Shown: piece after piece, positions 51,841 through 62,550 of the stretch
Numbering within the stretch: the stretch's first letter is position 1
How the letters are laid out: each line of letters begins with the position of its first letter
From: Trichopria drosophilae
Lineage: Eukaryota > Arthropoda > Insecta > Hymenoptera > Diapriidae
Assembly: GCA_030407085.1 (NCBI GenBank)
Contig: CM059587.1
Location: forward strand, 32,833,001-32,897,000
Reading direction: 5' to 3'
Length of the DNA: 64,000 nt
Notes under the pieces: model-generated
Database searches by the model: none
What the model saw: only the letters and a program-made list of their open reading frames with translations
Told to the model about the DNA's origin: nothing
Translations under genes and position numbers: made by a program

Positions 51841-54124
51841 CATGAATGCTACAAAATTCCGTATTCAATTTAGATTATCAAATTTTTCAATAGTATGCTG
51901 TGTATAAGTCGCGATTATATTTGGATTAATTTCAATTTAAAAGTATAGAGTTTCATTTTGACGTTATTATTTTTTTATTTAAATTAATTTTAAAGTGTAC
52001 ACGTGTATTCATTATGTTATAAATGAATGTTATGATTTCATTTGCAGGTAGTTATTAAATAATATATCAAAATGCATACAGAATTTTTCTATTTTCAAGT
52101 GACATAACGATTCTTTGGTGACGCTGTACAGGATGTCTTTTATTGTAAGTTTTTGTGCAGTAATTGGGTTAGGTCCCAGGGTGAAAAAATCTATAGATCT
52201 TTAATCAAACAGTCGATGCTTCACCTTTAAATGTTCAGCATTAATCTAAGCTTTCTATCAGAATGGGGTCGCACGAAGGTAATTGTTTGTCACCTAAATT
52301 AAATATCAATATTGCCTCCACCCGTTCGAAATCATGGGAACAAATCGTTGGTGTCATCCTAATAAACGAAAACTAATCGATGCCTTCTAATTTTTAAATC
52401 AAAGTTCTTTGAGATTAAATTACATTAATTAATAAGGCTATAACTTTATATTGATTTTCTTATCTTTTGAAAGGAGGTTCAATAATGTAAAAGCAAGAGC
52501 TTCGTCTTTACGGTATTCTCTTGAAAACCACCGGGTTTTGATATAATTATATTAAAAAATCCTTGTAAACTTCTTACCCTTTTAGTATAGAGTAATATAT
52601 TTTTATCAAATTTTTTAAATTTTAGTATATGAAAGAAAGTACCAAATCTTTTGTTATCAAATTTACGTTTTGCGATCTTTCCTATATAGTTACCCAACAA
52701 ACCGAAATTGCGATTTAATTGTAAATCAATTGAATTTTAATTATTTAATTACATTTTATTCAAATTGGCTCGCACTTGATATATTTAATAATTATTAATG
52801 AAAGGTTGCTTGAGCAAAAAAAGCACAACTTATACAAGGGGAATTTAAAAATATTACCATACCTAATATTTGTCCCGGCCTTATTTAGAAGGGGAAATTA
52901 TTACGGGAAAGTAATCATGTTATAAACATACAAGAACTGAAAAGTAAAAGACGAGTCTAATCTCGAGAAATGCCATTTAACAGTCATAAATTAATTTGAC
53001 ACCTTATAAAGTTTTAGTTGAGATAATTAAATTTAATCGTTATATATGTGTATGTGTCGTCTGTAATAATTATTTTAATATTTTAATTTGTTTAAAATTA
53101 TTTGTACATATTAAAAAATAAAATTACGTTGAATTTATGTTATTTATTTAGTTATTTCAATGTATTAATATAACTGCGGGCTTTCACATCTTTTTTACAA
53201 AATGTATTAAATAAAACATTATGAAAATCAATTTCACTTTTTGTTACTTATCGATTGAATCCACTTATTTCGAGTTCGGTTTCGTATCCTCTCGCAGGAA
53301 ATGATTAAAATTTGATTGCACTGCTAGTGTTACTGTTATTGCAATATTCATTTTTACACCAAACAGAATATCCCTAATAGCACATGCAGGTTTCAGGAAG
53401 ATTACACGAACCTTACATTGTAAGCTTGTAATATTACAAGAAGCTTACGGAACCTTTCTGTAACCTTACATTAAAATTATGTGAAGTTGCAAATGCATTA
53501 ATGTCATCGAGTAATCTTCATTAATCACACCTGTCCTCAACTGACGAACAATTTCACAAAAATTACGACAAAAAGTGACAATTCCGTTTGTAATCCAAAA
53601 AAATATATCAAAATTTACTGAAATGAAAATCAGCTTCTTAAGTTAGGATTATTTTGGACATAATCTTGTATTTCAGTTTCACATTTTATTGTAAACTCTT
53701 TTAAACATAAATCACTGGTCACAAAATTAAAATACAAAAATTATCTTTTTATAATTAAATATGTGTATATGAAAACTCAGTATATGAAAGTATAATGCAT
53801 CAGTTATGTTTAAATATTTACGGAACTCTTTATGGACCGATTCTCTCGCCTGTCCAGCCCGTCTGTTCACACCCGAAACATTATCCGAAAAACTTTGAGA
53901 ATCTTTTAAATGATTGACATGGACTTTGAACGTTATACTTCAATTGCTTAAAAACTCCTTTAGAAATTTATAATTAGAACATCTATAATCATTGTCTTTT
54001 GGTTGAGTCATTGACAAGCAGAAATTAATTATTTTATCCATGATTTTAATTGCAGCATTTTTATAGAATTTTACAATTACGCACGAAGAACCGGACTTTT
54101 AAAATGTCTACGTATAATAAATCG
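51841..54124. other. AT-rich spacer
   Basis: No gene or delimitable repeat was found over about 2.3 kb. Confidence 0.4.
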
Positions 54125-54365
54125 CTATATACAAAGTCTTGAAATGTTATGATTATTAAATAAAAAAAATACTTCTCTTTTTATTACATTACATGAGGGA
54201 ATGACTTTAAAAAATGTAATATTCAACAAAATTGTCGTCAAATTAGTTTCAACAAGATATCTGTTCTTCAACCGTCCTCTATAGTGTATGTCAAGGCTAA
54301 TGTTGCCAACTAAAAAAAAATGCAGTGGAGCTTGATAAACCTGTAAATTTTGCTCCACTCACATT
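54125..54365 (-). repeat. Interspersed repeat, copy 2
   Basis: The minus strand matches 16068-16290 over about 235 bp, starting GAGTGGAGCAAAATTTAC and passing through TTTATCAAGCTCCACTGCA and GAGGACGGTTGAAGAACAG. The parallel open frames in both copies reflect shared ancestry. With only two fragmentary copies I cannot say whether the frame was ever coding. Confidence 0.65.
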
Positions 54366-54412
54366 GTTTTAAAAAGGTGAGGGAATGATCGATTTTTTAC
54401 GAACATATTTTG

Positions 54413-54703
54413 AATTTAAAATTAAGTATAATTAATAGTGTTTCTCGGTATTAAGGGTCAATTTACAAATAATATAAAAATAAACAAATTAAATAATTTT
54501 TTGGTTTTCGATGGAAAACACGAAAATGGTAAAAAGATGAACTTCGCCGGATTTTGTATGATAATCGCGACAAAACCTTGACTTTGGAATATTCATATCT
54601 GTATTTAAATTGATTTACATATAAATGGGTTTTGTGTCCCTCTAGCGACTATCGTAGAAACAAGTGCCTACTGTAAATAATATACATTTCGTCCCAGGAT
54701 CCC
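54413..54703 (+). repeat. Near-identical repeat arm, direct copy
   Basis: This 290-bp segment, from TTTAAAATTAAGTATAATT to CGTCCCAGGATC, recurs almost base for base as the reverse complement at 55065-55350. Only a handful of differences are visible, for example CTACTG against CTATTG and CGCCGG against CGTCGG. Such identity in non-coding DNA points to a recent event. Confidence 0.85.
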
Positions 54704-54902
54704 GTGTAGACTCTTCAGTAGGGCAATCACGGGAATCCCTGCCCTAGATGTATATATGGTTTCTTCATTTAGTGTGCAATTTTGAAATAAAACTATCAGA
54801 GGAGGAAGTGATAGAGATATTATTTAGATATATATACGACTATTATTTAGTAACGGAATATCGTTATCCAGTACGTATATATATTTGGTATCCAATGATA
54901 AA

Positions 54903-55404
54903 ATCAAAATAGTTGTTGCAATTAGCAACGAAAGGGTTTCTTCTCGACCGTTCTAATTTAAAATTAAGTATAATTAATAGTGTTTCTCGGTATTAAGGGT
55001 CAATTTACAAATAATTTAAAAATAAACAAATGAAATAATTGTTTGGTTTTCGATGGAAAACACGATCCTGGGACGAAATGTATATTATTTACAATAGGCA
55101 CTTGTTTCTACGATAGTCGCTAGAGGGACACAAAACCCATTTATATGTAAATCAATTTAAATACAGATATGAATATTCCAAAGTCAAGGTTTTGTCGCGA
55201 TTATCATACAAAATCCGACGAAGTTCATCTTTTTACCATTTTCGTGTTTTCCATCGAAAACCAAAAAATTATTTCATTTGTTTATTTTTATATTATTTGT
55301 AAATTGACCCTTAATACCGAGAAACACTATTAATTATACTTAATTTTAAATTAGAACGGTCGAGAAGAAACCCTTTCGTTGCTAATTGCAACAACTATTT
55401 TGAT
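54903..55404. mobile_element. Inverted-repeat (foldback) element, 502 bp
   Basis: The ends are perfect inverted repeats starting ATCAAAATAGTTGTTGCAA at 54903 and its complement ending at 55404. The symmetry continues through AGCAACGAAAGGGTTTC and TTCTCGACCGTTC and is nearly perfect for about 160 bp. At 55061-55070 the left arm jumps from CACG directly into ATCCTGGGACG, so the left arm lacks the central part that the right arm keeps. The right arm is nearly the same sequence as 54413-54703. No clear target duplication is visible. Non-coding. Confidence 0.75.
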
Positions 55405-57006
55405 ATTTTGAATTATATTTAAAAATATTTGCAATCGCATTTTTTAAACTATAAACTCAGTCAGGTATACTCAATACTATCCTATATAAGTAAAAAATAA
55501 GATAAGAAACAATAAGTTTACTGTTACGGTTAAAGTTAATGATTCTCTTCAAATTTAGCAGTTGAGACATAGTGAGGAATGATTTTCAAGGTACTTTCTT
55601 GAATATATCTTTTTTGTTTATCATATAAAAAATATATTTTTTTTTTTCATTTTTTTACTAGTTTAATTAATAAAAAAAGGCTTTTCGCAATTAACGATCC
55701 TGGTTTATAAAAATCATTAAGGACATCAATTTCGATTTTCGTTTAGAATCAGCCAATTAAATTTATCCGTATTAAGTTGTTAAAATTAGGTGCACTTGAT
55801 TTTATACTATTTCAACTTTCAAGTACAAAACAGTTTATTAAAGAAATTGTATGCGCGAGGAAAGTAAAAATGACTTTATTTTCTAAAAATTAACTATAAA
55901 TAATCGAATCTTGAAAATTGAAGTTGAATCAACCTTCTTTCGATCTAACTCAGATTTTTAAGTGGTTAGATAAGCGTTTTGCATTATTTTACTACAAAAC
56001 AGCTCACAGTTGATGAATGTTGGAAAAATTGATGACATATCGAGTATTATCACATCTATTTTGGAATTTTGTAGAGTTTTAAAGTAATTATCTTCCTAGG
56101 AAGATTTAAAATCAAACTGAAGTTTGCAAGTGTTCTAACCAAACTGCATATCATAACCTGCAAAAAATTAAGTTTATTTAAAATTTCCTCGGCTGATTTT
56201 ATTCGCTTTGGTCTTAAAATAATCGTGCGGCATCAGTGAAACAATATCAGAAAAAAATTGGTTATGCAAAAACTTTTGGGTTGAAGTTAGTCCAAGCTGA
56301 TCGTGATAGATATTTTAAACTGTATAATGTGACTGTAATCTAAAAGCTTTTTATGTATTCTATATTGGAATGTAATATTACTGTTATCATATTGTAATGT
56401 GAGATCTTTCTGAAATCATTTTCAATTCAATTTTAATTCGATTTTAAATCAAACTCGAAAAAGTTGGAGATCACTATAATTTTTGTAATAAACAAGACAT
56501 AAAAAGAATTGAGAAAAAAAAATCGATAATAAGTTGGAAAAAAATTATCAACTCGTTAAAGTTAAATTCAACAATTACGTTAATATCGTAGTTTTTTAAA
56601 TATATGATTAAATAAATATGACTTGTGGACCACCTTCAGAACTGAATATGTTTTTGATAAACCGATTTATGCTGCAAAAGAAAACGATATTTAAAGTTTT
56701 TATTGAAAGTGACTGATAATAAACGTATTCACTACGACTTTATCAATTAAAATTTATTCAATAATTTTCGAACACATTTGTAGAAATATTTTAGTATTCA
56801 ATTTAATCATTTTTATCGACATTGATTATAATTTCTTCCAGCAATTCAGTAATTGGATTCCATTGCTGAGATCTCAATCAATTTTAATCAATTTCTATTT
56901 ATTATATATTAATTTTTGTTTCTTCAATATCTATAATAAATATATTTATCATATTTATTTGCAGAGAATTAATTATAATATGCAATTGTCGATTATAGAA
57001 TATTCC
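55405..57006. other. AT-rich spacer with interspersed repeat fragment
   Basis: No gene is recognised. The part at about 56440-56590 matches 16325-16475 (copy 3 of the interspersed repeat), sharing AACAAGA(C/T)ATA, CGATAATAAGTTG and ATTATCAACTC. The remainder is plain AT-rich sequence. Confidence 0.45.
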
Positions 57007-57245
57007 GTTAAATAAACAAAAGTTAGTTTTGGTGTATGTATATCGGTCCTTATAAATAGATAAACGAAAATACTCCAGAAAAATTTATAATAGTTGGAAA
57101 AATGAAATTTTAAAGTAATGGAGAGGAAAAGACAATAAGAAAAAATTGTGTTTATTTAAAAATGATAAGCTTTGAAAAATATAGGCACAATTTAGAAAAC
57201 ATATAGAGCACCATATAAGTTATATTTATTTAAAAAAAACAACAT

Positions 57246-57771
57246 ACAGATATGTAAGATATCGTATAAAAATGTTTTTTTTTTTGCAAATTCGGACATT
57301 TAGTACACTTTTGTACGTTTCTGTACTATTTGGTACGTTTATGTACATTTTTTGGCGCTGTGTACTTGACTTGACTTTTAACACGAATTATTTTGTGATG
57401 GAATCTGAGCTGCGATTAGCCGCGATATGCTAAGACATGTGAAAAAGTACAAAAATATCTGAAAACATATATAAACGTACAGAAGCATGAATACGTACAG
57501 AAATGTATGAAAACGAACAGGAATGTCTGAAAACGTACAGAAATGTATGGATACGTATAGAAATGTGAGAATGTAACGAAAAAAAAAATTAAATAAAATA
57601 AAATGCGAGATAGAAAAAGTACGAAAATGTACAGAAACATAAGAAACCGTACATAAATTGGTACCTAAACGTACCAAATCGTACGGAAACCGGAAACGTA
57701 CGAAAGCGTACAAAATGTCCGAATTTGCAAAAAAAAAGAAAACATTTTTATACGATATCTTACATTTCTGT
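57246..57771. repeat. GTAC-rich palindrome inside the nested foldback
   Basis: The arms pair over about 60 bp: the stretch from GATATGTAAGATATCGTATA to AAATTCGGACATTT on the left matches AAATGTCCGAATTTGC through ATACGATATCTTACA on the right. The interior carries many imperfect copies of ACGTACAGAAATGTATG and its complement. The parallel frames over it translate into Phe/Tyr-rich repeats and are not genes. Confidence 0.75.
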
Positions 57772-57833
57772 ACGTTTCTGTATATTTTTGTATGTTTTTC
57801 TATGCTTTCGTACCTTTTTTATTTCCGCTTGGG

Positions 57834-58136
57834 TAAATACCCGAATATATACGTTATAGAAATGTTGAGGGCATACAATTTCTTTTAAAACTTCCGTCAA
57901 AACTTAAATAAGTGAGAAATATTACGAATCCCATGTAAAAAGATTTCGTCCTAAATTTAATTTTGTATGGTGCAAAAACTATACAATGATGCAAAAACCA
58001 TACAAAGTTAAATTTAGGATGAGGTCTTTTTACGCGGGATTCGCAATATTATACTTACCGTTTTAAATTTTGAAGAAAATTTTAAATAAAATTGTAAGTC
58101 CTCAATATTTCTATAACGTTAATATCCAGGTATTTA
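57834..58136. repeat. Near-complete hairpin inside the nested foldback
   Basis: TAAATACCCGAATATA at the left pairs with the complement of AATATCCAGGTATTTA at the right. Further pairs include ACGTTATAGAAAT with ATTTCTATAACGT, and CCTAAATTTAA with TTAAATTTAGGA around a loop near 57984-57990. Confidence 0.75.
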
Positions 58137-58224
58137 GCTTTTTTTCTTACATAAATACAATTTGTACGTGATCTATATGTTTTCTGAATTGTGTTCTATA
58201 GTATTTTTTTCTATGATATTTTTT

Positions 58225-58824
58225 ACAAATGTTTACCCTGCGAAAAAATTTAATTAGGATTCTCATGAGAATGAAATGAGAATTTGAAACAAGAGAAAAT
58301 CATAAGTAGAATTTGCCGAACTTAGTTAAGTAAAATTTACGGAGTCTCATTTAAAAGCAAAATTTATTGAAGAATATAAATAAGTAGTATTAGGATTATT
58401 CTTATAATTATTTTTATTGACAGTGGTTATTTAACTTTTTCAGTAAATTTTATATAAGTTCTAGGTAGAACCTACTAATTATTTTTTTCTGTGTAGTACT
58501 CGCACTATGTTACGAAAACACTATGTTCGATAATATTTGCGATTTGAATGAAAATTGACCTGGTTGTAATGAGATTTTTACGTAATTTCCATAAAATTTC
58601 AACTCCAAACATTCATGATTGTATGCTCATAAAACTACCTATGAAACTATTTTCTTTCATTAAAAATTTCCATATTCCGTATAATACGTGTATGACTAAT
58701 AGATGTATATAGTGTATGTGATATTGTGTGTTTTTACATATTTACGACAACTATAAGGCACTTGTTTCAATTTCTCATGAGATTCTCATAAAAATCCTAC
58801 TTAAAATGTTTCGCAGACATTTGT
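58225..58824. mobile_element. MITE inserted in the right arm of the nested foldback, about 600 bp
   Basis: The left end, ACAAATGT then CTGCGAAAAAATTTAATTAG and GATTCTCATGAGAATG, is mirrored on the right by CTCATGAGATTCTCAT, TAAAATGTTTCGCAG and ACATTTGT. The sequence outside it on both sides aligns with the uninterrupted left arm of the host foldback near 57155-57175, which marks it as a later insertion. No direct target duplication is clear. Confidence 0.65.
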
Positions 58825-58974
58825 AATAGACATAATTTTTCCTTTATTGTCTTTTCCTCTCCATTATATTGTGCTTTAAATTTTCATTTTTACAACTATC
58901 ATAATTTTTTCTGTAATATTTTCGTTTATCTATTTATTAAATCCGATACACACCAATACTAATTTTTGTTTATT

Positions 58975-59187
58975 ACATACCGATCGGTCGAATATTTGAA
59001 TAATGTATTACGTATTCCATTAAATGTGTTATATTTGAGAAATGCAACTGAATACATATATTCCCCGTTATTATTGTTCTCACAATGTCCGCTATGGCGC
59101 CACTTCCCGGGCACTCATGACAAATTTCCATCGTCGATTTGTCGAGTATCACCGCCGCCCTCCACCTTGAAACGTCACCAAATACCG

Positions 59188-59226
<39 letters not shown>

Positions 59227-59762
59227 AAGAATTCAATATGGCGGCGAAAATCTTTGATTGATTTTATTTGTTTCCAAAGTTTTCCAATTCGGTCACATAC
59301 GTTACTTGATCGTTCGCAATCTTTCTAGATTATAAAATGTCGCTGAACTTTTGACGTATGTTTGCTAGCTTTATTCGAACGCTTTTGAAAAGTTGGAATT
59401 TTTCAAATTCCAGACTATTTGTTAAGAAAATACTTTTCAACACATTTTTTGTATCGTTCATAAATCAAAATGGCATGAAAAAATTGTCAATTTATATACA
59501 ATAATAATTTCTATTCTTGCTAAATTCTACAAACATTATAATACAAACTTTTTTTAAACAGAAAGAAATAAGAATTTCTGCATTTTTAAATAAAACTTGA
59601 ATGTGTCTACTTTACAACCAAATATAAGAGTATATTTGTGTTTATTAATTTAATTCAAATCAAAAAAGATTCCAAGTTAATTTGAGAAAAGTAACTAAAA
59701 GACTGAAGTTTTCTATTCCATCACTTTTTTATAGAATATCGAAAACAACTGTCACACTTATA
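58975..59762. other. Spacer with (GA)n tract
   Basis: A pure GA repeat of about 16 units lies at 59191-59222. The frames crossing it on both strands owe their length to the repeat. No gene is recognised. Confidence 0.5.
59191..59222. repeat. (GA)n microsatellite
   Basis: Sixteen uninterrupted GA units. Confidence 0.95.
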
Positions 59763-59764
59763 TA

Positions 59765-59955
59765 CAGTAGGACCTCTCTTATTCTAATTAGTAAAGTTTT
59801 TCAAGATGGCGCCGACCACTCTTATTCTTACCCCACTTTGCTTGCGAGCGTGATTCGTGGACAATATTTTTCGTTGACTTTTCGTGTGATAGTGGGAGAA
59901 GACTTGTGGGGGAACGGTTAGAATAAGAGAGGTTCGAATAAGCGAGGTCCTACTG
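59765..59955. mobile_element. pogo/Tigger-like MITE, 191 bp
   Basis: The left end CAGTAGGACCTCTCTTATTC and the right end GAATAAGCGAGGTCCTACTG are inverted. A second inner pair, TCTCTTATTCTAA and TTAGAATAAGAGA, lies just inside. TA flanks it at 59763-59764 and 59956-59957. The interior includes a CAAGATGGCGCCG word. Non-coding. Confidence 0.85.
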
Positions 59956-59957
59956 TA

Positions 59958-60248
59958 CAGTAGTCCTTCTCTTATTCTAACTTTTCTTATTCCAATTTTT
60001 TTCACTTCCTCTAATCTAATTCATGGGTACAACATAACCTAAAAAAACTCTGTTTAAAAACAAAAACATTTAACAATAAGTCAGTTAGGTTATCTGCCTA
60101 ATAAATAATATTATGTAAATCTACATTGATGTAAAAACCCCTCACAAGATCCTAGAAAAGTGCAAACGTTTTTGGCGGCAAATTAGAATACGAGAAGGAG
60201 ACGCCATCTTGCCTGTCTGGACGAATTAGAATAAGAGAAGGGCTACTG
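59958..60248. mobile_element. pogo/Tigger-like MITE, 291 bp, adjoining the previous one
   Basis: The left end CAGTAGTCCTTCTCTTATTC and the right end GAATAAGAGAAGGGCTACTG are inverted. The left TA (59956-59957) is shared with the preceding element and the right TA is 60249-60250. The interior repeats the terminal-like word TTAGAATACGAGAAGG and a CGCCATCTTG word, so it is a relative rather than a copy of its neighbour. Confidence 0.85.
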
Positions 60249-60250
60249 TA

Positions 60251-60481
60251 ATTAGATTTTATAAAAGGCGCCTTATTACATCGCACATTCTATTATTGTA
60301 CAAGGTATCTTGATTTTTAGAAGACAATGATTTTAACCAAACTAATAAAGTACTAATAAATGAGCTTAATTCAAAATTTCATTTTGACTATTCTGACGAA
60401 TATTCATAGTATTAGCAACGTTATAATTAAGATAAACCTTACTTAAAAAGTTTTCGGTTTAAATTTAAACTCAACATTTAT
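60251..60481. other. Short AT-rich spacer between elements
   Basis: Nothing recognised. Confidence 0.4.
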
Positions 60482-61773
60482 TTAACCCATTAACGCCTGA
60501 AATGGCATTTTTTCTACTTCATTTTCAATCAAGTATTTCGTATCAAAATCGAAGTTGAAAACAATTGAAAGGTACGCATCCTACTGTTTTCGAGGTCGCT
60601 CTTCAAGATTCCGAGGTCAAAATTGAGTTTCAGCCATCAGAAATTCCAATATGGCGCCAAATATGAACAAAATTTCAACAAAATTGGGAATTTTTTATTC
60701 TTGTCATTTTTTTCGAGCTATTAGAATATTGGAATTCTATTGAAACTCTGAACAAAGGTGAACATGAAAAATTTTACTTGTATACCCTACATCATTCTAA
60801 CGACTTCAAAATGGCGACAACAATGAACATTTTTTTGAGAAATTTCTGGACGCTCTAACTCAAAAACTACGGACTTTAAAAAAAAAACGCCTAGAATGAA
60901 AAGTTCTTAAAATTCATCAAGCGATATAGTGGAATTTTTTCAGATTTTTGTGATGACATTTTGAGACATTTTTTTTCAAAATTTGTTGCAAAATTAGAAT
61001 TTATTTATGAAAAATTCTGAAAAAAATTTGGTGTATTCACTTATGAATTCTACGAGTTTTTTGTTCTTTGCAATTTTTTCCAAAAGTTAATAGTTTTTTG
61101 GGGGGGGGAAAAAATCCTAAACTGTAATATTTGAAATTCATTTCCTCGAAAACTATGAACTTTTCGAAAAAATTGCAAAAAAGAAATAACTCTTAGAATT
61201 CATCAGAGAATACACTAAATTTTTTTCAGAATTTTTTGTAAATAAATTACAATTTTGAACAAAATTTTTTTAAAAAATGTCTCAAAATGTCATCACAAAA
61301 ATCTGAAAAAATTCGACTATATCGCTTGATGAATTTTAAGAACTTTTCATTCTAGGCATTTTTTTAAAAAAGTTGGTAGTTTTTGAGTTAGAGCGTCCAG
61401 AAATTTCTCAAAGAAATTTTCATTGTTGACGCCATTTTGAGGTCGTTAGAATGATGTACGGTATAAAAGTAAAATTTTTCCTTAAAATTGAAATATTTTA
61501 TCCACCTTTGTTCACTTCAGAGTTTCAATAGAATTCCAATATTCTAAGGGCTCGAAAAAAAATGATAAGAATAAAAAATTCCCAATTTTTTGGAAATTTT
61601 GTTCATATTTGGCGCCGTATTGGAATTTCTAATGGCTGAAACTCAATTTTGACCTCGGAATCTTGAAGAGCGACCTCGAAAACAGTAGGATGCGTACCTC
61701 TCAATTGTTTTCAACCTCGATTTTGATTGAAAATGAAGTATAAAAATTGTCATTTCAGGCGTTCATGGGTTAA
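60482..61773. mobile_element. TTAA-flanked foldback, piggyBac-type non-autonomous element, about 1.29 kb
   Basis: The element starts TTAA + CCCATTAACGCCTGAAATG (60482) and ends with the complement CATTTCAGGCGTTCATGGG + TTAA (61773). TTAA target sites with CCC-beginning ends are the signature of the piggyBac superfamily. Almost the whole element is one palindrome: GAGGTCGCTCTTCAAGATTC near 60590 mirrors GAATCTTGAAGAGCGACCTC near 61660, and GAGCTATTAGAATATTGGAA mirrors a similar word near 61540. The turn lies around 61085-61150. It has no transposase. Arms differ at scattered sites, so it is moderately old. Confidence 0.85.
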
Positions 61774-62550
61774 CTACAACAAAATTCTGCTAGGACAATT
61801 TAATAAATTTTATGATGAACGCCAATAAAAACTATCATTATATTTTTGATGATATCGAAAATCAATTTAATAGAGAATTCTGACTAAAAATAAAAATGTA
61901 AAAAAACCTAATTTATTTAACAAAATACTTATACATAATGTTTAGACATATTCACCAAAGTTTGATTGGTGAACAACGGAAAACAGGCGAATAGATAAAA
62001 GTAATATATTTATAAGTATATACAAAATCGCTTGCACACATTTACACTGTAGGATTAAAGTACAATTGTACTTTAAGCGTATAATTAATTAAAGTAACTT
62101 ATATCTTACATAAGATTTACTCACTAAATGATCCGACAAAAATTCATGTTTGAAGTTGCTTCGAACTGGCGAATACACTTTATAAATTGCGAGTACTTGC
62201 TCTAAAGCAATAAAGAAAATCGTATGAGGGTCAAGTATTAGATTTGATATAATCACGACAATAGGATCGATGAAAAGTTACTGTAAAAAGTATGACTTAA
62301 AAAATACGGAGAAAAAAAAACATGGAAATAATGCAAGACATAATTACAGTCATCTTGTTTAAACAAGACTTTAATTTACATTCTATACTTGTACTGTAGT
62401 GTGGTTTCATACTAGTGTGACTATTTACAAACTAACGTCAAAACTATACTGAAAGGTATAATCCTTGTACAAAAGACAATGTAAATTAGCATTTCAAACC
62501 GATCCATTCAAATCCAATGATTAACCTCACGAAATATCTATACATTCAGT
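61774..62550 (-). other. Probable 3' UTR of the zinc-finger gene
   Basis: Lies downstream of the stop codon at 62551-62553 on the minus strand. A minus-strand AATAAA (plus-strand TTTATT) near 61912-61917 is a candidate polyadenylation signal just before the TTAA element. The true end is not determined. Confidence 0.4.

Larger units (their letters stand above)
57011..58974. mobile_element. Large nested foldback element, about 1.96 kb
   Basis: Outer arms of about 150 bp are inverted: AATAAACAAAAGTTAGT at 57011 pairs with the complement of ACTAATTTTTGTTTATT ending at 58974, and GATAAACGAAAAT and ATGGAGAGGAAAAGACAATAA recur in both. A second arm pair follows: 57169-57240 pairs with about 58141-58215 (shared AGAAAACATATAGA). 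Inside lie two further palindromes: 57246-57771, rich in GTAC words, and 57834-58136, a near-complete hairpin. The right arm is interrupted by a separate inverted-repeat element at 58225-58824. The reading frames across it are products of the repeats. No target duplication is evident. Confidence 0.75.

Noticed and set aside
57378..57713. Overlapping Phe/Tyr-rich open frames
   Set aside because: They are translations of the GTAC-type repeat array in a palindrome, not genes.
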